Source: CALFML01 sp044222245 (GTDB lineage Bacteria > Myxococcota_A > Polyangia > Palsa-1104 > JAEUJZ01). From it: 64,000 nt of DNA. Shown here piece after piece: positions 24,732 to 34,066 of the stretch (position 1 is its first letter; the number at the start of each line of letters is the position of its first letter). The DNA lies in the NCBI GenBank assembly GCA_044222245.1, contig JBGANQ010000006.1:1-64000 (forward strand), given 5' to 3'. Both the position numbers and the translations under genes were made by a program. Under the pieces are notes generated by a model. That model did not search any database, had not been told where the DNA came from, and saw only the letters and a program-made list of their open reading frames with translations.

Positions 24732-25292
24732 ATGTCGTATCGCATCACAGAGCGGCCTGGCTTGATCAAGCCACCGGGACTCCACCCGCGCTGCTGCAAC
24801 CCGCTTCAGCATGCATCCAGGCGCACGTTCAAGCGGACTACGGACCGCGCAGAGCTCCACCTGACTCCGCTGGTCGACCTGCTCTTGGTCCTCGTCGTAT
24901 TCCTGCTCCAGGGCTTCTCCCCGTCTGGGGAGCTGCTCTGTCCGTGCAAGCGCTTGCAGCTCCCTGAAGGGATCCACTACCGCGACCTGGAGGCGGCTCC
25001 GATCGTCCGGATCACGATGGACACCGTATCGCTCAACGGTCAACCCGAAGCCGAGATGTCCGAGCTGCTGCGCGCCCTGGGCACCCAGGAGCCGCTGGCG
25101 AAATTATTTGACGACCTGGTAGCGCTGAAGAACATCTACAGGCTCGTGCATCCACAGCCACGGAGCTGGCAGGCGACCATCCTCATTGAAGCCGACAAGA
25201 ACCTGAGCTTTGGAGTGCTCCGTAAGGTGAGCTCCACCTGCGCGGCCGCAGGCTACGGCAACGTCCAATTCGTCGTCGAGCAGAAGGCGTAG
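24732..25292 (+). CDS. exbD: ExbD/TolR-type biopolymer transport protein
   Basis: The 186-residue protein has the ExbD architecture: a short cytoplasmic N-terminus, a transmembrane helix with the conserved Asp (LTPLVDLLLVLVVFLLQ, Asp near residue 49) and a periplasmic domain with the usual beta-alpha pattern ending VQFVVEQKA. It would couple proton flow through an ExbB-type partner to an outer-membrane process. No exbB or tonB is nearby, so the partner is elsewhere. A 198-bp internal segment (24970-25167) is duplicated nearly exactly at 37530-37727. Confidence 0.85.
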   Translation: MSYRITERPGLIKPPGLHPRCCNPLQHASRRTFKRTTDRAELHLTPLVDLLLVLVVFLLQGFSPSGELLCPCKRLQLPEGIHYRDLEAAPIVRITMDTVSLNGQPEAEMSELLRALGTQEPLAKLFDDLVALKNIYRLVHPQPRSWQATILIEADKNLSFGVLRKVSSTCAAAGYGNVQFVVEQKA

Positions 25293-25378
25293 GCTGCGTT
25301 CCATAGCAGCCCTCCGGGGCGGCTTATCCGGCCGGGCCCAGCGTCTTCACGCAGCTGCTGGCGAGCGCGCGCATGAGC

Positions 25379-25822
25379 TCAGCCGCCGCCGCGGCAGCCA
25401 GCGTCAGGCTTGAGGGCGCTGAGCCGCCACTGCATCTTGTCCCCGCTGCGGATCCTGGTCAAAAGGAGGCAGATGCTGTCACCGCGCTGCCAGCCGTTGA
25501 GCCCGAGCTGCGTCGGACTGTGGATGGCGAAGGCGTGCTGGGAATGGAGCGCGAGCACCCCCGGCTTCTGCACCCAGCGCACCTGCGCCACCAAGATAAA
25601 GCGTGGATCGGCTGCAGCGAGCAGGGCCTCGCCGTGGAAGCGGCTCATCGGCACCACGCTCTCGATTCGCAACTCGATCTCGCTGGACAGCTCTGCGCTC
25701 ATCATCCGCGAGTCCTTGTTTTCCCCAGCGACCGGGGGATTCTGCGCGGTCGGTGACTCGGCCCACGCCGCCGAGGCGTCGGCCAGTGCCGAAATCAGGG
25801 CAATGAAGATCTTTGCACGCAC
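25379..25822 (-). CDS. Putative secreted protein
   Basis: From a GTG at 25822 the frame has a convincing signal peptide (AKIFIALISALADASAAWA), then a 125-residue mature part predicted mostly beta (FILVAQVRWVQKPGVLALHS, then GDSICLLLTRI). No family is recognised. The longer frame to 25963 would place non-signal sequence first and overlaps the plus-strand remnant at 25908, so the GTG start is preferred. The tail (GCRGGG) and neighbourhood of gene scraps leave some doubt that it is intact. Confidence 0.5.
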   Translation of the reverse strand: MRAKIFIALISALADASAAWAESPTAQNPPVAGENKDSRMMSAELSSEIELRIESVVPMSRFHGEALLAAADPRFILVAQVRWVQKPGVLALHSQHAFAIHSPTQLGLNGWQRGDSICLLLTRIRSGDKMQWRLSALKPDAGCRGGG

Positions 25823-25907
25823 GCGTAGGATCGTACACTGCAGACCCGCTGCAGTCACGGCCTGGTCAGCCGCGCTCTTCACATGGGCGTGATCCGCCAT
25901 CGGCTGG

Positions 25908-26147
25908 GTGAAGTATGCCCACGTGGACCATATCAACGTGAATAACGGCGCCGTCATCAGCAACGTCTACCGCTTCGCCACCGCCACCTGGAGCTACGAT
26001 GGGAGCTGCTCGACCGGACCGCATGTCCACATCGAGCCGTTCAACTACCGCCACTACCCCTGCTACACTAACCTCAGCCCGTTTGAGTACTATGACACCC
26101 TGGGGAGGATCGGCGGAGGCCGCACCGCTCTGCAGCAGTGCCCATAA
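25908..26147 (+). pseudogene. C-terminal remnant of an M23-type metallopeptidase
   Basis: The 79-residue frame contains the second metal-binding signature of M23/LasA-like peptidases (STGPHVHIEPFNY), preceded by HVDHINVNNGAVI, which matches the strand before it. The N-terminal half, with the HxxxD metal site, is missing and there is no signal peptide. It appears to be a deletion remnant of a cell-wall hydrolase. Confidence 0.5.
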
Positions 26148-26187
26148 CCTATCCCTGCCGGGGAAACGGTGTTAATGTACAGGGACC

Positions 26188-26892
26188 ATGCCTCCGCGTC
26201 CCTGGACCGTCCTGCTTAACGATCCGATCCAGCGCCTCGAAGACAACCTGCTGTGCGTGCACGGCCCCGCACCGCAGAAGGGAGGACTGCACCGCACCAT
26301 GACGGTGATGAAGCGGGCGGACGGCCGGCTTTTGATCCACAGCGCCATCGCCCTCGACGAGGCCGGCATGAAGACCCTTGAGGCCCTGGGCGAGCCCGCC
26401 TTCCTCGTCGTCCCCAACGCCTTCCACCGGCTGGACGCCCACGCGTACAAGGCCCGCTATCCGGCCCTCCGCGTGCATTGCCCCAGGCCTGCGTTGAAGG
26501 CCGTCCGCAAGGTGGTCGAGGTCGACGGTGAGCTGACCGACCTTCCTCCCGATCCGGCGGTGCAGGTCGCGGTGCTGGAGGGGTTCCGGCTCGGTGAAGG
26601 GGTGTTCACCGTGCACAGCGGACAGGCAGGCGAGCGTACCACCCTGGTTTTTAACGACCTCGTTCTGAACGTGGACCGGATGCCGGGAGTCGCAGGTCTG
26701 TTCTTTCGCCTGTTGGGAGGCCGGATAGGAGAGCCGTGCCTGCACCCTGTGCAGAAGCGTCTGGCGGATCTGCAGCAGCTACGGGGACAGCTACGGGACC
26801 TCGCCGCGCTGCCGGGGCTGTGCCGCATCATTCCGGGTCATGGCTCCATCGTCGGCACTGAAGCGCCGGAGGTCCTCCGCGGGCTTGCCTGA
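26188..26892 (+). CDS. DUF4336 protein (metallo-beta-lactamase-like)
   Basis: The 234-residue protein follows the DUF4336 pattern: HRTMTVMKRADGRLLIHSAIALD near residue 35, LGEPAFLVVPNAFHRLDAHAYKARYP at about 70, later LVFNDLVLNVDRMPG and a C-terminal IIPGHGSIV, which together resemble a reduced metallo-beta-lactamase fold. In true MBL enzymes the metal site is HxHxDH; here only single His residues (NAFHR, PGHG) are seen, so catalysis is uncertain. It is a single gene upstream of an insertion sequence. Confidence 0.75.
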   Translation: MPPRPWTVLLNDPIQRLEDNLLCVHGPAPQKGGLHRTMTVMKRADGRLLIHSAIALDEAGMKTLEALGEPAFLVVPNAFHRLDAHAYKARYPALRVHCPRPALKAVRKVVEVDGELTDLPPDPAVQVAVLEGFRLGEGVFTVHSGQAGERTTLVFNDLVLNVDRMPGVAGLFFRLLGGRIGEPCLHPVQKRLADLQQLRGQLRDLAALPGLCRIIPGHGSIVGTEAPEVLRGLA

Positions 26893-26993
26893 GCTTTCCC
26901 GGCAGCTGATCTTTAGCAGTTCCTCGCAGGTAAGATTTTTTGCGCATTCCGAGCCCTGCTGCGCAGCGGTGGCTGGCTTAGTCGACGACGGCG

Positions 26994-28060
26994 ACCCCCG
27001 GCGGGTAAATGGGTGACCACCTCATGCTCGGCGAGGTCTAGCGAGCCCCAATAGCGAACTCGTCCGACGAGAAATTGACGTCCGGTGCCATTGCGATCTG
27101 ATGGCACCATGCAGAAAAGCTCCCTGTCCATCGTGCTGTCCCCCTCGGAGCGGACTGATCTACTGGTCGCCGCCCGCTCTCACACTCGTCGCTTTGCTTT
27201 TGTCCAGCGTGCCCGCCTCATCTTGCTGTTGGCCGACGGGGTCAATCTTCGTCAGGTGTCTATGCAGCTGGGTCTGCAGCGTCGCATTGTCCGCAAATGG
27301 GGTCGCCGCTTTGAGACAAGCCGGCTGGCCGGTTTGGAAGATGCTCCTCGACCCGGGCGCCCAGCCCGTTTTTCCCCCTGAGGTGACCACGCACCTTGTC
27401 AAGCTCGCCTGTGAGCTGCCCGAGGACCACGACCGCTCGCTGTCCCTGTGGACGTGCGCGGAACTGGCTCGCGCTCTGGTCCTGCAGGGCAGGGTCCAGG
27501 CCATTTCCCCTCAGACCGTGCAGCGGCTGCTGGCGGACCAGCGACTGCGGCCCTGGCGCGTACATCACTGGCTTCATCCCCGAGCCCCGCGGGATCAGGC
27601 CTTCGCCGACAAAGTGACTGAGTTGTGCCAGCTGGACAGCTGGAGTTCTTGGAGCTGCTAGAGCTGATAGACCAGCTCAGCCCCCAGGCGGTGCGGCGGA
27701 TCATCCTGGTGTGTGATAACGTCAGCGTGCATCACGGCAAGCTGGTTCAAGCGTGGCTGGGCAAGCATCCGCGGTTTGAGATGTTCTTCTTGCCGGTGCA
27801 CTGCTCGTGGATGAATCAGGTCGAGCAGTTCTTCTCGATCGTGCAGCGCAAGCGCCTGCTGGCCAGCCGATTCGAGTCGCTGGAACACTTGGAGCGCCAG
27901 CTGCTGCGGTTCATTGAGCAATGGAACCAGGTCGCCAAGCCGTTCGCCTGGACCCAGCACTCGTTCGACAAGGTCTTGGCCACGGTGGAGCGCAGCCTGC
28001 CGGTTACTCAGCTACCGCTGGCGGCATGAACTCTGGGGTGGTCACTCGTTTGCGGGGCCC
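26994..28060 (+). mobile_element. Degenerate IS630-family insertion sequence
   Basis: A broken IS630-type transposase gene is framed by imperfect inverted repeats: about 26994-27023 and 28035-28060, both sharing GGTGGTCAC or its complement GTGACCACC next to a G/C-rich stretch. The length fits the family. IS630 normally targets TA, but clear target duplications were not verified. Confidence 0.65.
27109..28029 (+). pseudogene. IS630-family transposase, frameshifted and internally deleted
   Basis: Three consecutive pieces belong to one transposase. Residues 1-90 hold the winged HTH (VNLRQVSMQLGLQRRIVRKW) in the first frame; at about 27370 the sequence shifts to a second frame (VTTHLVKLACELPEDHDRS through FADKVTELCQLDS). 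After about 27640 the C-terminal part follows (FLELLELIDQLS, then LVCDNVSVHHGK, HCSWMNQVEQFFSIVQRKRL). The stretch between LCQLDS and FLELLEL should carry the first catalytic Asp-Glu of the DDE triad and about 60-70 residues; it is deleted. The second Asp (DNVSVH) and the final Glu (NQVEQFF) remain. The transposase is dead. Confidence 0.85.
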
Positions 28061-28073
28061 TGTACTCAGCACC

Positions 28074-28118
28074 CTAAGTTCACAGCTCGGTTCTTAACGA
28101 GGCTCGCGCCGTCAACCT
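28074..28118 (+). pseudogene. Scrap of a Ser/Thr kinase gene next to the IS
   Basis: About 42 bases (from TTCACAGCTCGGTTCTTAAC to GCCGTCAACCT) match kinase gene positions 15738-15778 with one deleted T and two or three substitutions, corresponding to kinase residues TARFFNEARAVNL. It appears to be the stump of another kinase gene disrupted near the IS630 insertion. Confidence 0.6.
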
Positions 28119-28130
28119 GGGCAGAACACG

Positions 28131-31100
28131 TCATTTCTCCGCGCAGTCAGCCCGTTGCCACTCCGCATGACAGGCTTGATTGGCTCTCACAAAGTCCTCT
28201 TGGGCGACCGGGAGTAGAGCAAAGTCACTCCACCCTCGCAGTACGCAGCACGCATGGCGAAGTAGCCGCTCATGCGAAATGGGATGGATGAGGGGAACGC
28301 CGTCCGTGCCCACGGTAACGACCAGCTGACCATCGGGCGAAAACTCTGCCGATACGAGGGGCCGTCCTCCTCCTTGCAGCTTCAAAACCTCGCGATCGTC
28401 TGTAGTCTTAAAGAGGCCGGCCGTGCCATCCTTACTAGCTGCGACGACCCAGTTGCCGTCCGGACTGAAACTTACCGATTGAAGAGCACCGCGAAATCCT
28501 TCGAAGGTACGAACAAAGCGCTTCTGGGACAGATTCCACAGATGAAACCGCGGCTCAAGGGAGGCCAGAGCAAGGAAGCGACCGTCAGGACTGAAGTGCG
28601 CGGAGGACAGAGGCACCCTCGATGGATGAACAATGACTTGCTCAAGAGCTCCGCTCGCTGTGTCCCAGATACATAATATGTCGTCGTGCCCTGAGGTGAC
28701 GACACGCTTTCCATCGGGGCTGAAGCTGGCGTGGGTCACGGTGTCCAGATGCTCGGAATCCAGTTTGTGGAGTAAGACGCCCCGTTCAAGATCCCAGATC
28801 CGCGCCGACTTGTCTTCGCTGGCTGTGACGACCATGCGTCCGTTGGGACTAAACTCCGCATACGTGACGGGGCCTTCATGCCCAGCCAATCGGCTCCGTT
28901 CTTCCCCGGTCCTTGCATCCAAGATCTGAGCATAACCCGCGCGTCGCGCAACGACCAGCGACTGGCCGTCTTTGCTATAGCGAGCGCTGGTTGGTTCGCC
29001 GGTATTATCGGAAAAAAGATGAAGCTGCTTGCCATCTTGCGCGCGAAAAATCCGGACCGATTGATCCGTGCCGGCAGTCACTACATACTGGCCATCCGGA
29101 CTGAAGCTGGCGGAGTGTACGGGCCCCTTATGCCCCAGGAGCTGCGTCACCAGCTGCGCATGCGGGGCCAACGCCGCCCAGGCCCGTATGGTCTGATCTC
29201 TGCTCGCAGTCAGGACGGTCTTCCCGTCGATACTGAAGCTCGCCGACGTGACCTCCGCCGTATGTCCACCCAGCAGCTGCAACATCCGACCATTGCTCAC
29301 ACTCCATAGCCGGGCAGTCCTGTCGGCGCTGGCGGTGACCGCAGTCTTGCCATCCGGACTGACGCCTACATAGGAAACGGCATCTGTGTGTCCAGCCAGT
29401 GAGCCGCTCGGGTTACCGGTTTTCACATCATAAATGCGAGCAGTGCGATCCTGACTGGCTGTAAAGACCTGTTGACCGTCTGGGCTGAAGCATCCATGAG
29501 TAACGGCTCCCTGGTGCCCGGTAAGGACGAGGCTCAGCTTGCCACTGTGCGCATCCCAGATGCGAGCTGTCTTGTCGTTGCTCGTGGTGAGAACCATGTG
29601 GGAATTCGGGCTGAAGCTCGCTGAGGTGATCAGGCCGTCGTGTCGGAGCACAAGATAGCTGTCCACTGTACCCCGGTCGAGAAACTTGAGTGAACTTTGT
29701 TCCTTTTTGAAGGCTCTTGGATCCGCGAGGACTCCCCCCTCTTCCTGAGGCTCGTTGTGAGTCCGCATTGCGACTGGAATTCCCGCCTGGCTCTGGCCCG
29801 GCGCGACAGGTGGCTTCTCCAGGGCCGCCAGGGATTGCAGCCGCACCTCCTTATCATCGCCAACTAGAAGAACGTAGCGACCATCAGGACTACATTGCGC
29901 CTGCACGCAGCGAAACGACTCCTTACGGACGATGATCCTGATCCGTCCGGTGTTGAGGTTCAAGATTCCAACGCCGTCATCGAGCAGCGCGACAATGACC
30001 TGTGTAGGGCTGCAGTAGTGAGCCGCTCGCACCGCGCTCGGCTCTCCCCCAAGGATTGGAATCTTGCGGCCATCGTGGCCGCTCCACAGCATCAGCACCC
30101 CATCCTCAGAGGTAGTGATGATGCTCGCGCCGGCTGGCGAATATAGCGCCTGCTTTACAGGCGAGGGCAGGCTCCGGATCAGACGCATCGGCACGTTACG
30201 CAGCCCTGCCACATAGAGCCCCTGCAGGCTTACCAGGTGAGCCTGGCTGCCGCTCAGCAAGGTCCGCTCCGTGCTAGCTACCTCCATCCCGATGAGAAGC
30301 GCCGCCAGGGCCTTCTCCGGTTCGCGAGCGAGGGCGAGGGCTTCGCCGTTTCGTTTGGCTATCTGGGCCAGCAGGACGGACTCTCGCTGCTGCGCAAGGA
30401 GTTCGGCCGCCTGCTTTTGCCCGACCAGTGCTGCTTCTCGTTTCTGCGCTGCGATCTCGGCTTGGAGCTGTTGTGCTACGAGCTCTGCCTGCCGCTTCTC
30501 CATGGCGATCTTCTCGAGGCGCCTTTCAGCAAGCTGGGCCTCCTTGTCTTTGGTGACGAGCTCCATTTCATGCAGCGTGCGCAATAGCTTCCCCTCCAGC
30601 CCCTGTCGCACCCGCTCGGCGGTCTGTCCTTGCGCGATAAGCGCGGCTTCACGCTTCTTGTTCTCGATCTCTGCACGGAGCTGCTCGGCTAGGCGGCGAT
30701 TCGCCTTATCACGCGCAAGGAACTCCCGATCTGCCTTTATGTACTGGGAAAGCGTGACAACTAGCATCAGGAGGAGGATCACAACGCTGACGGCGAGCAC
30801 CTGGCTAATCCGGGCGCGCAGTTTCGCTTGCTCCTTGACCCTCGTCACCCGGGAGCAGGCGAGCAGAAACTGCTGCTCCTGCTCGGTTAGGTCCTCGCGC
30901 CCTTCAGCCCACTGTTCTGCGGCTCGCAGCTCTTCGCCGCGCAGCACGAAGTTGTCCTTGCGTCCGGAGTCCAACCATCGCGCCGTGGGCTCGCTTAGAT
31001 ACCTGTCCGCTTGCATCCTGCGTACCCAGGAATCGTCAAACACCTCAGTAAAGATCCGGTTTCTCACGCGCAGCTTTCGGCCGTCGGGCGTTGCGCTGGC

Positions 31101-32132
31101 CGCAACCATGCCGGTAAGCTGCAAGGCTCCCTGAACCTCGTCACGGCCGTCGGCCGCAAGCGCTTCCCCGCGCAGGAGCCGTGAGTAGAGGTCCAGCATT
31201 TTGGGAATACGCGTGTTCTGGTTGTTCTTTTCGAAACTCTTTTCTGCGTAGGCCAGGTTGGCGTCCCGCGCCTCGCTCGAGCGAAGAAAGAGGCGGTGAA
31301 CTAGAGCTCTAATGACTGCCGCCTCCCGTCCTGGCCGCCCGCCGGCCAACGGCTTGCCCTGCGCGACCAGCGCAGCACACAAACGCTGCGTCATGTAGGG
31401 GTGCCCATTGGTCCACCGGAAGATTGCGTCGAGCACTGCCTGGGGCAGATAGCCGGTGGCCAGCAAGCCGGAGGCGAAGACATCTAGCTGCGAACGCTCG
31501 AAATCCGTCAGATCGATACGCGTGCCGATGTTAAAAGGAGTAATCTGCTCGTTACGAATCAGATCGCCGGGCTGTGCCACACCCAGCAAGCAAAGTCGCA
31601 GGCGGCGGTACTCAGCGTCGTCGGGGCGTGCGTTATAAAATGCCCGCACAGCTGCAAAAAAGTCATCGCTCGAGAATGGTAGCACGCGAACGGCGTCGAC
31701 CTCGTCGATGAAAATTACGATGTCCCCGGTGGTGTTACCCAGTATGATCTCGCGCATCGCCAAAGAAAATCGCTGGACTGGCGCAAGAGAAGCGCTAGCG
31801 ACCCAGAAGTCGCAGAACTTCTGGCTCAATTCATTACCGCCCACCTGCTTGGCGGTAAGGTAGGTCAGTCCATAGTACCACTGCTCGGCAGATACTGTAG
31901 TCCCCCCGATCGCCGTCAGGTCGAGCGTCACGACCTGAACCGCTTGGGCGCTGAGCTGACGAGCCACTCGGTAGCGCAGGCTGGACTTGCCCATCTGACG
32001 CGGCGCCAGCACATAGCAGAACTCGCCACGCCAGAGTGCACTCGGCAGCTGTTGATCAGCCCGCCGCTCGATGTAAAAGTGGTGCTCGTCCAGCGCGCCG
32101 CCATCTTTAAAGGCTAGATTTCCTTGGTTCAT
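28131..32132 (-). CDS. AAA-type NTPase, membrane helix, coiled coil and WD40 protein
   Basis: The 1333-residue protein has an AAA_35-like ATPase at residues 15-320: Walker A APRQMGKSS (43-51) and Walker B IVIFIDEVD (138-146), both intact, and a C-terminal helical part (NGHPYMTQRLCAAL). A membrane helix follows (about 443-465), then a long charged coiled coil (466-620) and about 13-14 WD40 repeats (670-1290; for example FSPDGQQVFTASQDRTARIY). This order is typical of STAND-type signalling ATPases with a WD40 sensor. It begins 14 bases after the EAD1 protein stop, so the two form an operon. The WD40 part probably detects a trigger and the ATPase signals; no effector domain is present, so the effector should be elsewhere. 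No frame damage is seen. Confidence 0.9.
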   Translation of the reverse strand: MNQGNLAFKDGGALDEHHFYIERRADQQLPSALWRGEFCYVLAPRQMGKSSLRYRVARQLSAQAVQVVTLDLTAIGGTTVSAEQWYYGLTYLTAKQVGGNELSQKFCDFWVASASLAPVQRFSLAMREIILGNTTGDIVIFIDEVDAVRVLPFSSDDFFAAVRAFYNARPDDAEYRRLRLCLLGVAQPGDLIRNEQITPFNIGTRIDLTDFERSQLDVFASGLLATGYLPQAVLDAIFRWTNGHPYMTQRLCAALVAQGKPLAGGRPGREAAVIRALVHRLFLRSSEARDANLAYAEKSFEKNNQNTRIPKMLDLYSRLLRGEALAADGRDEVQGALQLTGMVAASATPDGRKLRVRNRIFTEVFDDSWVRRMQADRYLSEPTARWLDSGRKDNFVLRGEELRAAEQWAEGREDLTEQEQQFLLACSRVTRVKEQAKLRARISQVLAVSVVILLLMLVVTLSQYIKADREFLARDKANRRLAEQLRAEIENKKREAALIAQGQTAERVRQGLEGKLLRTLHEMELVTKDKEAQLAERRLEKIAMEKRQAELVAQQLQAEIAAQKREAALVGQKQAAELLAQQRESVLLAQIAKRNGEALALAREPEKALAALLIGMEVASTERTLLSGSQAHLVSLQGLYVAGLRNVPMRLIRSLPSPVKQALYSPAGASIITTSEDGVLMLWSGHDGRKIPILGGEPSAVRAAHYCSPTQVIVALLDDGVGILNLNTGRIRIIVRKESFRCVQAQCSPDGRYVLLVGDDKEVRLQSLAALEKPPVAPGQSQAGIPVAMRTHNEPQEEGGVLADPRAFKKEQSSLKFLDRGTVDSYLVLRHDGLITSASFSPNSHMVLTTSNDKTARIWDAHSGKLSLVLTGHQGAVTHGCFSPDGQQVFTASQDRTARIYDVKTGNPSGSLAGHTDAVSYVGVSPDGKTAVTASADRTARLWSVSNGRMLQLLGGHTAEVTSASFSIDGKTVLTASRDQTIRAWAALAPHAQLVTQLLGHKGPVHSASFSPDGQYVVTAGTDQSVRIFRAQDGKQLHLFSDNTGEPTSARYSKDGQSLVVARRAGYAQILDARTGEERSRLAGHEGPVTYAEFSPNGRMVVTASEDKSARIWDLERGVLLHKLDSEHLDTVTHASFSPDGKRVVTSGHDDILCIWDTASGALEQVIVHPSRVPLSSAHFSPDGRFLALASLEPRFHLWNLSQKRFVRTFEGFRGALQSVSFSPDGNWVVAASKDGTAGLFKTTDDREVLKLQGGGRPLVSAEFSPDGQLVVTVGTDGVPLIHPISHERLLRHACCVLRGWSDFALLPVAQEDFVRANQACHAEWQRADCAEK

Positions 32133-32146
32133 TAGATCTGGGGCAT

Positions 32147-34066
32147 CTATTGGCAGAGGGCGCCAAAATACTGTTCAAACAACTGGCAGCGGAGGCGAAA
32201 CTCTCCCGGTGCCGCCTTAAAGATCACGCTCTTGCGGTACAACTCGATGTACCGGTCGAAGGGAAGACGATACCGAGGATTTTTAAGGACCTGGCACACC
32301 TCGGGCATCAGCCCCTCCATATCGATCTGCGCGTGAAGGCGCTGCAGCGAAGCGGAAAAGACCCCCCCGAGGGCTCCTCTGCTTTGCAGGAGCTGAGCCA
32401 AAGTTGTCCCACTGTTGGCCGCTTCATACATGGCTAGCCTGCTCAAAAATGGATGTCCTGAAGTCAGATGCTGCAAAGTTTCTAGGCCTGAGTCGGCCGG
32501 ACTCAGGCCGTAGAGTGCGGCCTGAAACTGGAGCTGCTTGACATTGAACCCTTCCAGAACGATGGGCGGCGACAGGCCAAAGAACCAGGAGTGATTCGTC
32601 GTCTCTAGCAGCCCTGCCTCCGCAGCGATCGTCACTACTAGCCGCAGGCGCTCGTAGGGTGAGCTCCGCTCTTCCGCCAGCGCACGCAGCAGGGCGAAAA
32701 AATCGGTCTCGATGGGAGAGGCATGCAGACGGTCTCCTTCCTCGATGAGCAGCAACAGTCGATCCGATGTCGGCACTAGGCGCAGCACATGCTCCTCAAG
32801 ACCTTCGCGAAACTGCAGCGCCGTACTCCCCACCGACTTGATTAGCCGTCGGGTCACGCTTTCCATGCGCTCTATCTTCATACCGACCAACAAGCGTCGC
32901 AGGAGCGGCCTGAGCAGCGCATCCAAAGAAGTGAAGGGCCCCTCTGCATCTTTGCGAACATTGAAGCGAATGATGTGGGTCGTACGTCGCGCGCCGAGAT
33001 CCTGCTGACGAATTCGGTCGAGCACGTGTTCCACAAACCACTGCTTACCGTAGCCTTCGGGAGCCTGGACCGTGAGAGGCACCCCTGGGTCCCGCAGCTT
33101 GTTCATTGCCCGCAGTTCGAGATCGGGCCTGCTGCTATACCAGAGCGGATCGTACTCCGCGACCGGCGTCCGTGCGTGAAGTCGATGCAACCCGCCCAAG
33201 GTCGGCACAGCGTTCATATACGAGCTCGCCGAGCAGGCAAACAGGAGGCCTGCCTCCTCAGCGCCGGCAGCAGCGCCGAGCGCACTACGAAGGTGACCAA
33301 TTACTCTTCCTCGGCTCATCACGGGGGCACCGGTGGCACCTTGGCGCACGGTATTATCGCTGAACTCTGCCTCATCACATGAAAGCCGGAGGACCTCTCT
33401 GTCGATCGTCTGCACGTCACCCGCTATCGCCAGGCCCTCCGGGTCGTTTGCGCGCAGGAAGCCTAAAGCAACCCAGCGGGTGTCTGCGCTGGCCGGAGCC
33501 AGCAGGGGCAGGGGCATGCGGTCGACAACCGGCGTCGGGAGCTTGATTATTGCCCAGTCCGCCTGAAGATCCCATTGAAGAATGCAAGCGAGAATTGGTG
33601 ATGGTAGATTAGGGAAACCTACCTCGACCAAGCTGCCGAGCGCCAGCATTGAAACCAAGCTGGCGCTCGTCATCAGATAAGACGCATGTACCAGATAAGC
33701 GATTCCGCGAGCCGTAGGGGTAACGATGCTAGCGCAAGCATGTCGCAGGTTATTAAATGATAGCTCCTCAGCCTCCCTATTGGCGCCCGCTGGGAGCACT
33801 TGCAGTTCCGGCCGCAGCCCCTTCGGCTCGCCGACTACCAGGGGCCCAGGCTGTGTCTTCATTCCTTCTGCGAAAATTCGCTGCTCGAGCTTGGTTTCGA
33901 TTTCGGCGGACTCTTCAGTGCTGAGCAATAGGGTCACTTTCTCTATTCGCTCCATGCCGCGAGAAAATCGACGGAACAGGGCGGGGAACTCATCCAAACA
34001 AAAGGCGTCGAGTTCACTGTCTGTACGTAAGATAGCATCTACCCGGGCACGGAGGCGCTGTGACAT
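32147..34066 (-). CDS. EAD1, trypsin-like pseudoprotease and degenerate AAA protein
   Basis: The 639-residue protein begins with an effector-associated domain of the EAD1 kind (residues 1-65; SELDAFCLDEFPALFRRFSRGMER), a helical adaptor that pairs like domains in bacterial conflict systems. Residues 100-290 fit a trypsin-like fold, but the catalytic positions are changed: the His site reads MTSASLV (Ser136), Asp170 is kept (ADWAIIKL), and the Ser site reads GATGAPV (Thr245). It should be inactive as a protease. Residues 310-560 are an ATPase-like domain whose P-loop lacks the final Ser/Thr (APEGYGKQW, 335-343) and whose Walker B reads LLLLIEEGD (437-445). The start ATG at 34066 has an AT-rich leader. 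It probably acts as sensor or scaffold for the downstream AAA-WD40 protein. Confidence 0.8.
   Translation of the reverse strand: MSQRLRARVDAILRTDSELDAFCLDEFPALFRRFSRGMERIEKVTLLLSTEESAEIETKLEQRIFAEGMKTQPGPLVVGEPKGLRPELQVLPAGANREAEELSFNNLRHACASIVTPTARGIAYLVHASYLMTSASLVSMLALGSLVEVGFPNLPSPILACILQWDLQADWAIIKLPTPVVDRMPLPLLAPASADTRWVALGFLRANDPEGLAIAGDVQTIDREVLRLSCDEAEFSDNTVRQGATGAPVMSRGRVIGHLRSALGAAAGAEEAGLLFACSASSYMNAVPTLGGLHRLHARTPVAEYDPLWYSSRPDLELRAMNKLRDPGVPLTVQAPEGYGKQWFVEHVLDRIRQQDLGARRTTHIIRFNVRKDAEGPFTSLDALLRPLLRRLLVGMKIERMESVTRRLIKSVGSTALQFREGLEEHVLRLVPTSDRLLLLIEEGDRLHASPIETDFFALLRALAEERSSPYERLRLVVTIAAEAGLLETTNHSWFFGLSPPIVLEGFNVKQLQFQAALYGLSPADSGLETLQHLTSGHPFLSRLAMYEAANSGTTLAQLLQSRGALGGVFSASLQRLHAQIDMEGLMPEVCQVLKNPRYRLPFDRYIELYRKSVIFKAAPGEFRLRCQLFEQYFGALCQ

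Noticed and set aside
25373..25892. Plus-strand frames overlapping the secreted protein at 25379-25822
   Set aside because: They lack ribosome sites and show Arg/Ser/Ala-rich shadow composition; the minus-strand frame has a signal peptide.
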